This document shows, one piece after another, positions 48,380 to 58,902 of a stretch of 64,000 bases of DNA (positions are counted from its first letter, which is position 1; the number at the start of each line of letters is the position of its first letter). Position numbers and translations under genes: made by a program. Below the pieces are notes generated by a model. That model was given only the letters and a program-made list of their open reading frames with translations, ran no database searches and had not been told where the DNA came from. Source of the stretch: Snodgrassella alvi wkB2 (GTDB taxonomy: Bacteria; Pseudomonadota; Gammaproteobacteria; Burkholderiales; Neisseriaceae); contig NZ_CP007446.1 of the NCBI RefSeq assembly GCF_000600005.1, forward strand, positions 2,258,894 through 2,322,893. The letters are read 5' to 3'.

Positions 48380-50264
48380 ATTTTTTTGCTCCCTCAAAAC
48401 CCCGTTTCAGATGCACCATCAGTAATGCGACTGCCGCCGGTGTGATACCGGATATACGTGAAGCCTGTCCAACTGTTTCGGGACGAAATTGATTCAGTTT
48501 TTGTTGTACCTCTGCGGAAAGGCCTTTTACCAGCGTGTAATCAATGCTGGCCGGTAATTTTAGTTTTTCCAGATTCTGACGGTGGCTGATTTCTTCATTT
48601 TGCCGCTCAATATAACCCTGATATTTGGCCTGAATTTCTACCTGCTCAGCCGCATCGGCTTCAAGTACTTCTTGCTGTGCATTAGGTAAAGTCATTAAGT
48701 CAGCATAGCTGACATTAGGTCGGCGCAGCATATCCAGCAAACTGGATTCTTTACTCAATGGCTGACCCAGCACCCGCTGCTGATCACTCAGCGGCAGATT
48801 CAATGGTGTATACCATGTGTGGCTCATGCGTTGCAGTTCGCGCTCAACTGCTTCCTGTTTTCGCTGAAATATTTGCCATTGCGCATCATTGACCAGACCA
48901 ACAGCTCGCCCCAGACCGGTCAGACGCATATCAGCATTGTCTTCACGCAATTGCAGACGGTATTCGGCACGACTGGTAAACATGCGGTACGGCTCAGTAA
49001 CGCCTTTAGTAATCAGATCATCCACCAGTACACCTAAATAAGCTTGATCACGTTGCAATACCAGTGGTTCTGCTTCACGAAGATATAATACAGCATTGGC
49101 TCCGGCTAGTAAGCCCTGAGCAGCTGCTTCTTCATAGCCGGTAGTGCCGTTAATCTGTCCGGCAAAAAACAGTCCGGCTATATTTTTGGTTTCGAGACTG
49201 GCTTTGAGATTACGCGGATCAAAGTAATCATATTCAATGGCATAACCGGGGCGCAGAATATGTGCGTTCTGCAATCCGGGCATTGAATGCACCAGCTTTA
49301 ACTGAATATCAAACGGCAGACTGGTAGAAATACCGTTCGGATAATATTCGTGTGTTTTCAGCCCTTCAGGTTCCAGAAAAATCTGATGGCTTTCTTTATC
49401 GGCAAAACGATTGATTTTATCTTCTATAGAAGGGCAGTAACGTGGACCGACTCCCTCAATCTTACCGGTAAACATCGGGCTGCGGTCGAAACCGCTACGG
49501 ATAATATCATGGGTGTGACTATTAGTATGAGTAATCCAGCAGGAAATCTGCTGCGGATGTATCTCCCGGCTGCCACGTACTGAAAATACTGGTGCCGGAT
49601 TGTCGCCCGGTTGTTCTTTAAGCTGGCTGAAATCAATACTGCGTCCATCAATTCTTGGCGGAGTACCGGTTTTCAGACGTCCCTGCGGCAAATTCAGCTC
49701 TTTCAGACAGCCTGATAAACGCTGTGCAGCCGGATCTCCGGCACGGCCACCGGCATAGTTTTCCAGACCAATATGGATTTTACCAGCCAGAAAGGTACCA
49801 GCCGTCAGCACCACTGCACGACTACGGAATATAACACCCATTGCCGTCATTACCCCGACAGCACGGCCATGTTCCACAACAATATCTTCTACCTGCTGCT
49901 GAAATAATTGCAGGTTCGGCTGATTCTCCAGCATGGAACGGATAGCTGCTTTATACAGAATGCGGTCGGCCTGTGCCCGTGTTGCACGTACTGCGGGTCC
50001 TTTTGATGCATTCAGGCGACGAAATTGAATACCTCCGTAATCAGCAGCCAGTGCCATTGCCCCGCCCAGTGCATCCAGTTCACGCACCAGATGACCTTTG
50101 CCGATGCCGCCGATAGACGGATTACACGACATTTGTCCCAGAGTTTCGATATTGTGGGTAAGTAATAATGTTTGCGCACCCATACGCGCAGCGGCCAAAG
50201 CCGCCTCTGTACCGGCATGTCCGCCGCCTACCACAATTACATCGTATTCAATCGGATAATTCAT
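48372..50264 (-). CDS. mnmG: tRNA U34 carboxymethylaminomethyl-modification enzyme MnmG
   Basis: 630 residues from the ATG at 50264 ([18 protein letters not shown]). FAD-binding [39 protein letters not shown] with the catalytic cysteine, and the C-terminal helical domain are all present. With MnmE it modifies wobble uridine in tRNAs. Length matches the family (about 630). First gene of the leftward block. Confidence 0.97.
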   Translation of the reverse strand: MNYPIEYDVIVVGGGHAGTEAALAAARMGAQTLLLTHNIETLGQMSCNPSIGGIGKGHLVRELDALGGAMALAADYGGIQFRRLNASKGPAVRATRAQADRILYKAAIRSMLENQPNLQLFQQQVEDIVVEHGRAVGVMTAMGVIFRSRAVVLTAGTFLAGKIHIGLENYAGGRAGDPAAQRLSGCLKELNLPQGRLKTGTPPRIDGRSIDFSQLKEQPGDNPAPVFSVRGSREIHPQQISCWITHTNSHTHDIIRSGFDRSPMFTGKIEGVGPRYCPSIEDKINRFADKESHQIFLEPEGLKTHEYYPNGISTSLPFDIQLKLVHSMPGLQNAHILRPGYAIEYDYFDPRNLKASLETKNIAGLFFAGQINGTTGYEEAAAQGLLAGANAVLYLREAEPLVLQRDQAYLGVLVDDLITKGVTEPYRMFTSRAEYRLQLREDNADMRLTGLGRAVGLVNDAQWQIFQRKQEAVERELQRMSHTWYTPLNLPLSDQQRVLGQPLSKESSLLDMLRRPNVSYADLMTLPNAQQEVLEADAAEQVEIQAKYQGYIERQNEEISHRQNLEKLKLPASIDYTLVKGLSAEVQQKLNQFRPETVGQASRISGITPAAVALLMVHLKRGFEGAKKYE

Positions 50265-50412
50265 TTGACAACAGTTGATTCCATAGCATTGTTTTTTCAA
50301 GAAACAATGCCTGAGCAAAATAGTGCTATTTTACGCGAGCTGTTGCCATTTGTCAGGCATGTAAAAATGCAAAGTGATTTTTCACCCCGGCAGTTATTGC
50401 AGTCTGTCTGTT

Positions 50413-50736
50413 TTAACGGCCGTGCACACCCTGCCATGCGGCATCCAGTCTGGTACCGGCTGCCTGTAATGCAGCATCAGCCTGCTGGCGCTGAACATCA
50501 GCCTGATTAAAATCATTTTGCAGACGAGTAACATTATCCTGTGCATTTTTCAGCTGTAACTGCGCCGATTGCAACTGAGTTTGCAATTGCAATGCTTTAC
50601 TCTGGCTGGCACTTTGTGCTGACAGTGCCGCCTGATAAGCTTTCTGAGCACTGAGTAATTCAACATCGGCAGGAGATTCAGCCCATGCCGTAACCGCCAG
50701 ACCTAAAATCAACCACAAGCTATATTTTACTTTCAT
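50413..50736 (-). CDS. Exported coiled-coil protein
   Basis: 107 residues. A signal peptide (residues 1-19, ending AWA). The mature part is one Ala/Gln-rich coiled coil (SAQSASQSKALQLQTQLQSAQLQLKNAQDNVTRL). It lies 40 bases after the neighbouring lipoprotein gene on the same strand. It may be a small periplasmic scaffold; the family is not recognised. Confidence 0.65.
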   Translation of the reverse strand: MKVKYSLWLILGLAVTAWAESPADVELLSAQKAYQAALSAQSASQSKALQLQTQLQSAQLQLKNAQDNVTRLQNDFNQADVQRQQADAALQAAGTRLDAAWQGVHGR

Positions 50737-50776
50737 GCCTGCTAACTTTCTTAATCAGAATTAATCTTAATTAGAA

Positions 50777-51214
50777 TTAATGTGCACATACATGCTGATA
50801 TTGCTGTTCGGAAGCTGAACCACTGGTAATACCCATCGGGCGCAAGTCTGTTTCACCGAAATGATCCTGACGGATCAGTTCGCCATGCGCATCCAGCAAC
50901 TCTACATCAAGTACCCGGAATATTTTACGACTACAGTCAATCTGTGTTGTACTCAGTGCGGTTTTATAAGCCGGTGTGTTACTGTAATACTGCTGTTTAG
51001 GGTCGATAACGGTTTTGCGATCGCGGAAAGTAACCAGATTACCATGGCGTTTAATACTGCCGCTATCAAGCGCATACTGGATATTACCACTGGCGGATAC
51101 ACCAAGCTCAACCCAGCTGCCACTGGCTTTCGGAACATTGGTGGTAGTACATGCAGCCAGAATAGCACAAACAGCCAAACTGGTTATCAGGTGACGGAAA
51201 TAAATGATTTTCAT
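50777..51214 (-). CDS. Small lipoprotein, surface-adhesin-E-like
   Basis: 145 residues from the ATG at 51214. Lipobox LAAC with Cys22. The mature domain has W-ELG-SASGNIQYALDSGSIKRHGNLVTFRDRK, a pattern I associate with the short protein-E type domain, and one cysteine pair (IDCSRKIFRV and the C-terminal HVCAH) that could form a disulfide. It precedes the coiled-coil gene. Function is unknown. Confidence 0.65.
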   Translation of the reverse strand: MKIIYFRHLITSLAVCAILAACTTTNVPKASGSWVELGVSASGNIQYALDSGSIKRHGNLVTFRDRKTVIDPKQQYYSNTPAYKTALSTTQIDCSRKIFRVLDVELLDAHGELIRQDHFGETDLRPMGITSGSASEQQYQHVCAH

Positions 51215-51307
51215 GCTAATTCCTTGCAACAGCCATCAGGTAACTGTCGGAAATAAAGGTAAATTGCAGTACAATACCCGTTTCAGATTAAATGTAACAG
51301 GTGTTTT

Positions 51308-53098
51308 GTGACCCATGCCGAGCAAATTTTACACGATGTTTTCGGCTATCCGGAATTTCGCGGACAACAGGCAGAAATTATCGACACAGTAGCTAGCGGT
51401 CATAATGCACTGGTACTGATGCCTACCGGCGCGGGCAAGTCTTTATGTTATCAAATTCCGGCATTAATGCGCGATGGTGTCGCTATTGTGATTTCACCAC
51501 TGATCGCACTGATGCAGGATCAGGTTACAGCTCTGAATGTCAATGGTATTTCTGCCGCCTGTGTACACGGAGGCACCAGTGGTGAAGAGATACAGCGCAT
51601 TGCTGATGAAATCGCGGCTGAGCATCTGAAGCTATTATATGTAGCACCGGAACGTCTGGTTATGCCGCGTTTTTTACAGTTTTTACACAATACCCGTATT
51701 AGCCTGTTTGCGATTGATGAGGCTCATTGTGTCAGCCAGTGGGGACATGATTTTCGCCCTGAATATCAGCAACTGAGCATTCTGGCAGACGAATTTGCCG
51801 GTATTCCGCGTATTGCCCTTACTGCCACAGCAGATAATGCCACCAGAGCAGATATTCAGCACTATCTGGATTTAACAGACGCACGATTATTTGTTTCCAG
51901 CTTTAACCGCCCGAATATTGACTATCAGGTTATTGAAAAAAACAACGGTAAGAAACAGTTATTACAATTCATCCGCAGCCAGATGTCCAGAGAGAATGGT
52001 ATTGTTTACTGTCTGTCACGCAAGCGTGTGGAAGATATTGCTGCTTTTCTAAGCGAAAACGGTCTGACTGCCCTACCCTATCATGCCGGACTGGACTGGG
52101 ATATACGCAGCCGGAATCAGCGTCGCTTCACACAGGAAGATGGCATTATTATCGTAGCAACAGTAGCTTTCGGTATGGGTATAGATAAACCGGATGTACG
52201 TTTTGTTGCCCATCTTGATATGCCTGCCAGCATTGAACATTTTTATCAGGAATCAGGGCGTGCCGGCCGTGACGGCCTGCCTGCCACCAGCTGGCTGTGT
52301 TATGGCCTGAATGACTGGGTACTATTGCGCGAACGGATTGAGCTTGCTGAGCGCGATGAAACACAAAAACGCATTGATTTACAAAAACTCGATGCCATGC
52401 TGGCCTTTTGTGAGACTACAGACTGCCGCCGCCGGCTCTTGCTGCGCTACTTCGGAGAGGAAGGTGAGTCCTGCGGACATTGCGACAACTGCACCGACCC
52501 GCCCAGCAGATTTGACGGCACTGTACTGGCACAAAAATTACTTTCGTGCGTGTATCGGGTAAAACAGCGTTTTGCTACCGGACATGTGATTGATGTTTTA
52601 CGCGGTCGCGAAACAGACCCGGTAATACGCTGCGGACACCAGCATTTATCTACTTTTGGTATAGGCAGTGAATTAACAGTTAAAGAGTGGCGTACAGTGG
52701 TACGGCAATGCGTTGCGTCAGGATATCTGAATGTTGATATAGCCAATCAGGCATTACAGCTTACTGAGCAGGCACGGGCAGTATTAAAAAACCAGCAACA
52801 GGTCTGGCTGCGACCATTGAAGCATGATAAAACCCGCAACAATCGCAATACTGATACCTGGCTGCGTACTGAACGCGAAGAACGTCTGTGGCAAACGCTG
52901 CGCAACTGGCGTAAAGAACGCGCCAGCAAAAACAATGTACCAGCCTATACCATTTTTGCCGACCGGACATTACAGGATTTAGTCCGGCATCCGCCGGCCA
53001 CACTGGCTGATTTAAACCATATTTATGGATTAGGTGAAAGTAAAATCAGAAATTTCGGTGCAGATATTCTGGCTCTGTGTCGCAAATGGGCGCAATAA
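51308..53098 (+). CDS. recQ: ATP-dependent DNA helicase RecQ
   Basis: 596 residues from a GTG start at 51308; no in-frame ATG lies near. Helicase core: Walker A PTGAGKS around residues 39-45, DEAH at 137-140, QESGRAGRDG (motif VI). Then come the RecQ zinc-binding domain (CRRRLLLRYFGE, CGHCDNC), a winged helix and a single C-terminal HRDC domain. It unwinds DNA in recombination and repair. Domain order is like E. coli RecQ, not the multi-HRDC form I recall from Neisseria. Confidence 0.96.
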   Translation: MTHAEQILHDVFGYPEFRGQQAEIIDTVASGHNALVLMPTGAGKSLCYQIPALMRDGVAIVISPLIALMQDQVTALNVNGISAACVHGGTSGEEIQRIADEIAAEHLKLLYVAPERLVMPRFLQFLHNTRISLFAIDEAHCVSQWGHDFRPEYQQLSILADEFAGIPRIALTATADNATRADIQHYLDLTDARLFVSSFNRPNIDYQVIEKNNGKKQLLQFIRSQMSRENGIVYCLSRKRVEDIAAFLSENGLTALPYHAGLDWDIRSRNQRRFTQEDGIIIVATVAFGMGIDKPDVRFVAHLDMPASIEHFYQESGRAGRDGLPATSWLCYGLNDWVLLRERIELAERDETQKRIDLQKLDAMLAFCETTDCRRRLLLRYFGEEGESCGHCDNCTDPPSRFDGTVLAQKLLSCVYRVKQRFATGHVIDVLRGRETDPVIRCGHQHLSTFGIGSELTVKEWRTVVRQCVASGYLNVDIANQALQLTEQARAVLKNQQQVWLRPLKHDKTRNNRNTDTWLRTEREERLWQTLRNWRKERASKNNVPAYTIFADRTLQDLVRHPPATLADLNHIYGLGESKIRNFGADILALCRKWAQ

Positions 53099-53878
53099 TA
53101 GTCTGAACGTCTCCGCTATTCTGCTCATAAATCATTTATTTTCTCAGTTTTTATAACTTTTATCTTTGCTTATCCGGTCATGATTCTGCCTTTATACTGG
53201 TACAGTAAATAGTTTTTCATAACAGGTGATTATCGGCAGAATAACACCTGATTTTGCCTACTTTATGTGCATGAGAATATCCGGTAATACGGGCATTCTG
53301 CTGCCGGTATCCTGCGATTATCTGATTGTTATTTTTTATCTGTTTTTTGGTAATTTATCGCATCTATTCTAGGGTTCATTTACCAATCCACCTGATTAGT
53401 TTGGCTGTATGCGTTTTTACAGCCATCACCTGTCTGCACATTTATAAAAGCATAGCAGCTTAATTTCGCCTGATAGGCATTCCTGCCTTTATCAGGCACC
53501 TACCATGCTTAAATTTATCTGTTATATAGATTCACTATCATTACCGATGGCAAACTGTATCGTTTACTTGGTTGTCAATTATAAGTATCCCCATCAGCCT
53601 TAACTTAGGCTACTTGCATAGCAATCATCTGATAATGACAATAAGCATATTACTGAAAATAAAATTATCTAATTCAGACCTGTTACCCTCTAACAGAGAT
53701 TTCAGACGTGCTGGTTACAGACATCAGCATTTCAGTTACAGGCAAGAAATGACCATTTTTTACACTTTGTTTTCAATAATATAAACCAATGATTTATCTA
53801 TAATAAATAGTCATGTCAACCATGAATGATGCGCTATATCAAATAAATGTGAAAAATGCTGCTTTATTCATCATACAA
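53099..53878. other. Gene-poor stretch before nrdD
   Basis: About 780 AT-rich bases without a convincing gene. A 70-codon frame at 53572 lacks a ribosome site. No DnaA boxes or RNA gene recognised. Confidence 0.5.
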
Positions 53879-53935
53879 ATCCCATATATAGTAAAAAAAA
53901 GCGCAACAACAGCATTTAAACACTAAATATAGTAT
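53879..53935 (+). promoter_or_regulatory. Candidate NrdR box pair upstream of nrdD
   Basis: 53879-53894 (core CATATATAGT) and 53920-53935 (acactaaatatagtat) both resemble the 16-base NrdR box. Their starts are 41 bases apart, close to four helical turns, as NrdR sites often are. Further down, 53968-53987 is an 8-bp hairpin. The nrdR gene is not in this window. Confidence 0.55.
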
Positions 53936-54034
53936 TTTTTTACATATAAGCACTGTGATCAGACAAATTGTTATTATTTAATAACAATGCAGTAACTGCT
54001 GCCGGTTATTACAGGTGGCAGAAGGATAATCAGC

Positions 54035-56176
54035 ATGAAACCCATTGTAATTAAAAGAGATGGTTGTCACGTACCTTTTGATACAGCCCGCATCAAAGAA
54101 GCCATACAACAAGCAGCCAAAGCAGTACAGATTAACGATATCGATTATTGCCATCAGGTGGCAGAAAGTGTGGCCGGTCATCTTGCCGAGCGTGAATATA
54201 TTGATATTCATGATATCCAGCAGGCTGTTGAAGACCAGTTAATGGCCGGACAGTACAAGGAGCTGGCCCGTGCGTATATTGAATACCGCCATTCCCGAGA
54301 TGTGGCACGTGAATCACGCAGTCGTCTAAATCGTGAAATTCAGGGTCTGGTTGAACAGACCAACTTTAGTCTGCTCAATGAAAACGCCAACAAAGACAGT
54401 AAAGTTATTCCGACACAGCGCGATTTACTGGCCGGCATTGTCGCCAAACACTATGCACAACAGCACCTGCTGCCACGCGATGTGGTACTGGCACATGAAA
54501 GGGGTGAAATCCATTACCACGATCTGGATTATGCGCCTTTTTTCCCGATGTTTAACTGCATGCTGATTGACCTGAAAGGCATGCTGACTAACGGCTTCAA
54601 AATGGGGAATGCCGAAATCGAGCAGCCGAAATCAATTGCCACTGCCACTGCGGTAACAGCACAGATCATTGCGCAGGTAGCCAGCCATATTTATGGCGGC
54701 AGCACCATCAACCGTATTGATGAAGTACTGGCTCCCTTTGTTCGTGCCAGCTACAACAAACATCTGGCAGTAGCAACTGAATGGCAGATTGCCAATGCAA
54801 ACGACTATGCACGTGCACGTACTGAAAAAGAGTGTTATGACGCCTTTCAGTCACTGGAATATGAAGTCAATACCCTGCATACAGCCAATGGTCAGACTCC
54901 TTTTGTAACCTTTGGCTTTGGTCTGGGCACAAGCTGGGAAAGCCGGCTGATACAAACTGCTATTTTACGCAATCGCCTCGCAGGCCTCGGTAAAAATGGC
55001 AAAACAGCCGTTTTTCCCAAACTGGTATTCAGCATAAAAGATGGTATTAACCACAAAGCCGGTGATATTAACTACGATATTAAACAGCTGGCTCTGGAAT
55101 GTGCTTCCAAACGTATGTATCCGGATATTCTTAACTATGATCAGGTTGTCGCTGTTACCGGTTCATTCAAAACTCCGATGGGCTGCCGCAGCTTCCTTGG
55201 TGTCTATGAAGAAAACGGTGAGCAAATCCATGAAGGACGAAACAATCTGGGGGTTATCAGCCTGAATCTGCCCCGTATCGCCATAGAAGCCAGATATGAT
55301 GAAACACGTTTCTGGCAGTTACTGGATGAACGTCTGCAACTGTGCCGCAAAGCACTGATGACACGCATTGCCCGTTTTGAAAATGTCAAAGCCAGAGTGG
55401 CTCCGATTCTGTATATGGAGGGTGCCTGCGGGGTACGTCTGAATGCTGATGATTCAGTAGCTCAAATATTCAAAAACGGCCGCGCCTCAATTTCACTGGG
55501 CTATATCGGTCTGCACGAAACCATTAATGCCCTGTATGGTACCGAAAAACATGTTTTTGATAGCGAAACCCTGCGCGAGAAAGCCATTGCTATCGTACAA
55601 AAACTGCGTGACACTGCCGACCGCTGGAAAGCCGAAACCGGTTATGGTTTCAGCCTGTACAGCACACCCAGTGAAAACCTGTGTGATCGCTTCTGCCGGC
55701 TTGATACTGCCGAATTCGGGGTTATCAATGGTGTGACCGATAAAGGTTACTATACCAACAGCTTCCATCTGGATGTTGAGAAAAAGGTTAATCCTTACGA
55801 TAAAATCGATTTTGAAGCACCCTATCCGAAAATGGCCAGTGGCGGTTTTATCTGCTACGGGGAATATCCGAATTTACAGCACAATCTTAAAGCATTAGAG
55901 GACGTGTGGGACTACAGCTACCGTTACGTTCCCTATTACGGAACGAATACACCGATCGATGAATGCTACGACTGTGGATTCAGCGGTGAATTTTCCTGTA
56001 CCAGCAAAGGTTTTGTCTGCCCGAAATGCGGCAATCATGATCCTGCACGGGTATCCGTTACCAGACGTGTATGCGGTTATCTGGGCAGTCCGGATTCCCG
56101 CCCGTTTAATGCCGGCAAACAGGAAGAAGTTAAACGACGGGTCAAACATCTTGGTCAGCAATGTGGTGCACTGTAA
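54035..56176 (+). CDS. nrdD: Anaerobic ribonucleoside-triphosphate reductase
   Basis: 713 residues. An N-terminal ATP-cone (residues about 3-95), the ten-stranded barrel, and the C-terminal zinc site at C644, C647, C662 and C665. The radical glycine G681 is in RRVCGYLG. These positions equal those of E. coli NrdD. It reduces NTPs to dNTPs without oxygen. A ribosome site AAGGA precedes the ATG, and nrdG follows after 2 bases. Confidence 0.98.
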   Translation: MKPIVIKRDGCHVPFDTARIKEAIQQAAKAVQINDIDYCHQVAESVAGHLAEREYIDIHDIQQAVEDQLMAGQYKELARAYIEYRHSRDVARESRSRLNREIQGLVEQTNFSLLNENANKDSKVIPTQRDLLAGIVAKHYAQQHLLPRDVVLAHERGEIHYHDLDYAPFFPMFNCMLIDLKGMLTNGFKMGNAEIEQPKSIATATAVTAQIIAQVASHIYGGSTINRIDEVLAPFVRASYNKHLAVATEWQIANANDYARARTEKECYDAFQSLEYEVNTLHTANGQTPFVTFGFGLGTSWESRLIQTAILRNRLAGLGKNGKTAVFPKLVFSIKDGINHKAGDINYDIKQLALECASKRMYPDILNYDQVVAVTGSFKTPMGCRSFLGVYEENGEQIHEGRNNLGVISLNLPRIAIEARYDETRFWQLLDERLQLCRKALMTRIARFENVKARVAPILYMEGACGVRLNADDSVAQIFKNGRASISLGYIGLHETINALYGTEKHVFDSETLREKAIAIVQKLRDTADRWKAETGYGFSLYSTPSENLCDRFCRLDTAEFGVINGVTDKGYYTNSFHLDVEKKVNPYDKIDFEAPYPKMASGGFICYGEYPNLQHNLKALEDVWDYSYRYVPYYGTNTPIDECYDCGFSGEFSCTSKGFVCPKCGNHDPARVSVTRRVCGYLGSPDSRPFNAGKQEEVKRRVKHLGQQCGAL

Positions 56177-56178
56177 GT

Positions 56179-56649
56179 ATGAATTACCATCAGTATTATC
56201 CAGTTGATGTTGTCAACGGTCCCGGAACCCGCTGTACACTGTTCGTAGCCGGCTGTGAGCACAAATGCAGGGGCTGCTATAACGCCACCACATGGCGGAC
56301 AGATTCCGGTAAACCATTTGACCAGCAGATGGAAGACCTGATTATCAGCGACCTTAACGACAAACGTATTGTGCGTCAGGGGCTGTCGCTCACCGGCGGA
56401 GATCCGCTGCACCCGCATAACCTGAATGCTATCCTGAAACTGGTCAGACGGGTACGGCAGGAAACCGAACATAAAGACATCTGGCTATGGACAGGCTACA
56501 CACTGGCAGAATTATCACCGGCACAAATGCAGGTTGTAAATGAAATCAACACCCTTATCGACGGTAAATTCATACAGGAACTGAAAGATCCGGCATTAAT
56601 CTGGCGCGGCAGCAGTAATCAGCAGATTCATTACCTGCATCCGGTATAA
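56179..56649 (+). CDS. nrdG: Anaerobic RNR-activating protein NrdG
   Basis: 156 residues from the ATG at 56179. The radical-SAM motif CEHKCRGC (C26, C30, C33) binds the 4Fe-4S cluster that makes the glycyl radical on NrdD. SLTGGDPL is the SAM-binding GGE-type motif. It is placed directly after nrdD. A hairpin with a pyrimidine-rich tail follows. Confidence 0.96.
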   Translation: MNYHQYYPVDVVNGPGTRCTLFVAGCEHKCRGCYNATTWRTDSGKPFDQQMEDLIISDLNDKRIVRQGLSLTGGDPLHPHNLNAILKLVRRVRQETEHKDIWLWTGYTLAELSPAQMQVVNEINTLIDGKFIQELKDPALIWRGSSNQQIHYLHPV

Positions 56650-56661
56650 TTCAACCATTTG

Positions 56662-56716
56662 GCACCATTGTAGTTAACAGATTAATTCTGCATAACAGCA
56701 ATGGTGCTTCTTTATC
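56662..56716 (+). terminator. nrdDG terminator
   Basis: A 9-bp perfect stem (56662-56670 with 56699-56707) with a 28-base loop, then a T-rich tail. The long loop makes it less than certain. Confidence 0.55.
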
Positions 56717-57024
56717 TCTTGCTGTCAGAAAATTTTTCTAATAAACCAGTCAGTTATTTTACTCGCTTGTTCTCAGACTGCCCGAAATGGCCGGAATGGC
56801 ATAAAATTCGTATATTACAAGTAAAATTCTGGGATAATTTACCTTTAATAGTCTGGTTTAAACAATCAAAACACATTCGTCTTAGTGCTGCCAAATCACC
56901 AGAGCAGCACAAATTTACTCAATTAAACCGTAGACAACACTACCTGCATCTATTCTGAGCATATTGGTGGTCAGTTAATAGTGACATACGGTTTTACTTA
57001 CCCGGATACACATGGACAATACCA

Positions 57025-57588
57025 ATGAGCATAATTGATGTAACTGACAGACGCGCCGAAACTCAGGCAATGCTGGATAAAGCAGATCTTTTGTTTGACC
57101 GCAGAACCTGTGAAACCAGGCTGGAGCAAATGGCTGCGGACATCACTGCAGCATTAAGTGATAAATACCCGCTGGTATTACCGGTGATGGGCGGTGCAGT
57201 TGTTTTCACCGGAAAATTACTGCCATTACTGCGTTTTCCGCTGGATTTTGATTACATCCATATTTCCCGCTACGGTGATAAACTTAAAGGTGGTAATTAT
57301 CAGTGGCTGCGTGCCCCGCAGAATGCGGTAGTCGGACGCCACATTCTGGTACTGGATGATATTTTGGATGAAGGGCATACACTGGCAGCCGTAAAAAAAC
57401 AGATACTGGAAATGGGTGCAGCCAGCTGTTCTACAGCTGTTTTTGCCAACAAACTGATTGGCAAAGAAAAGCCCATTATGGCTGATTTTGTCGGACTGGA
57501 TGTTCCCAATCGTTATGTTTTCGGGTATGGCATGGATGCTGAAGGTAAATGGCGTAATCTGGACGAAATTTATGCTCTGGCTGAGTAA
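57025..57588 (+). CDS. hpt: Hypoxanthine-guanine phosphoribosyltransferase
   Basis: 187 residues. The PRPP-binding motif is ILVLDDILDEGHTL, and the purine-binding VPNRYVFGYGMD lies near the C-terminus. PVMGGAVVF is the first loop. It salvages hypoxanthine and guanine to IMP and GMP. The ribosome site is weak. It stands alone after nrdDG. Confidence 0.93.
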   Translation: MSIIDVTDRRAETQAMLDKADLLFDRRTCETRLEQMAADITAALSDKYPLVLPVMGGAVVFTGKLLPLLRFPLDFDYIHISRYGDKLKGGNYQWLRAPQNAVVGRHILVLDDILDEGHTLAAVKKQILEMGAASCSTAVFANKLIGKEKPIMADFVGLDVPNRYVFGYGMDAEGKWRNLDEIYALAE

Positions 57589-58370
57589 TCGTCAATAACA
57601 GTATCTATTGTATGCAGGCCATGGTTATCTACACCGTGGCTCCTTGCTCATTCTTAGATTTTCCGGTTTTGAAATACATATAACATAATCAAATTTAATT
57701 CCATCATTATCATTAATAAAATCACGGTTCACTCAAAGCTATAGCATTAAAACTGTATCTAAATCATTAATATATCTACTGCATTAAATGATCATTTTTG
57801 AAAGACAGCAAACTGTTTCAAATCTGCTTTGAAATATATTTTTTATAAAAAATAAAGAATTAATGCGGGATTAGGCTAATTCATGTTCAAATTTAAATAA
57901 CAGCCATACAGCACTAATAAAAATGTTAATATCATAATATATCAGCATACATAGAATATATATGTAAAATATACATACAAAATAATATGTTATATTTTAT
58001 TAAATAATTTTTTTAATGATTACAATAAAAAAATAAAATATTACATTAACTATTGATTATATTATTTAATTAACACATTCTTGACAAATTTAATTACTCG
58101 CCAGTATGATGTCTATACCGTATTAAATAGTACGGTCAGCTCTGGAAGGCTGTTTTATCAGACAGATAAACCATTGATATTTTTATTATGGTTTTTTCAT
58201 ATTCTGTTCACCAAGTCATTGGCATACCTTTTCGATGGTAGACAATGGCAGGGAGGCTTTATGCCTGCCGGTTCTGATTAACGGTCTTCCAGCCTTGCCA
58301 TTCTTCTGCCGCCAGATGCGTCTGGAAGCGCATAGCGGTTTGATTAGAATAATCAGGAAAGGCAGTGTTT
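57589..58370. other. Very AT-rich gene-poor stretch
   Basis: Long A/T runs and ATAT repeats between 57640 and 58080. Fragmented short frames follow; none has a ribosome site. It may contain remains of a lost gene between 58081 and 58340. Confidence 0.5.
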
Positions 58371-58601
58371 ATGACTATTTTTGTGGCGGAAAGCCGCCAT
58401 TTGGAAGCGTATATGTTACGCCTGTTTCCGCCAGCGATGGCTCCAATTACCAATAAGCAGGTTTTACCAGAGTTTTGTCATATTAATTTGCGTGAAAGCA
58501 ACACCTTTGGTTCTGATATACGCTCATTTATCAGATATAAACTGAAACGCCCTAAAAAAGTAATTATTTACTCAGCCAAGCCTGACAGCAAAGTTAATTG
58601 A
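58371..58601 (+). CDS. Small hypothetical protein
   Basis: 76 residues from the ATG at 58371, which has AGGAAAGG eight bases upstream. The sequence is basic toward the end (RSFIRYKLKRPKKVIIYSAKPDS) and uses codons like nearby genes. No family recognised, no signal peptide. A hairpin with a T-run lies at 58817-58857, which could end its transcript. Confidence 0.35.
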   Translation: MTIFVAESRHLEAYMLRLFPPAMAPITNKQVLPEFCHINLRESNTFGSDIRSFIRYKLKRPKKVIIYSAKPDSKVN

Positions 58602-58902
58602 GTATTATAATCAGTAATGAGATAGTTAGTTTTTATAATATATTATATTTATTGCATTTAGTATATTTTTTGTATTAATAGCTACAATTATCTGATTGTA
58701 GAAAGGGGATAAAGAAATGTTGCAAAAAAAGGATTGCCTGAAAAATTTAAGATAATGTCCGTACAGACTCATTGATTCCGGTCATTATCTATCAGTTAGT
58801 TTATTTGTCTATGTTTCCTGGTTCTTTAGCTTTTTAAGGGGCGGAACCAGGCTTTTTGCATTCTGGACTATCGTTTTTACTGCTATACCGCCCTAGTATC
58901 TT
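58602..58902. other. Spacer with possible leader peptide and terminator
   Basis: A 12-codon frame at 58717 follows a strong purine-rich site (GAAAGGGGAT). The terminator-like hairpin at 58817-58857 comes after it. A small RNA or leader is possible; no gene is called. Confidence 0.35.
58817..58857 (+). terminator. Rho-independent terminator
   Basis: An 8-bp perfect stem (58817-58824 with 58844-58851), 19-base loop, then CTTTTTG. It serves the small gene or an RNA upstream. Confidence 0.6.

Noticed and set aside
46035-50264. Search for parS sites near parAB
   Set aside because: No match to the 16-base parS palindrome was spotted by eye. Sites may lie outside the window.
53572-53784. 70-codon frame in the gap before nrdD
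   Set aside because: No ribosome site and composition follows the AT-rich spacer.
56701-56958. 85-codon plus-strand frame between nrdG and hpt
   Set aside because: It starts inside the stem of the nrdDG terminator, has no ribosome site and no recognisable family.
58235-58456. 73-codon frame overlapping the small gene at 58371
   Set aside because: No ribosome site, and it overlaps a frame with better signals.
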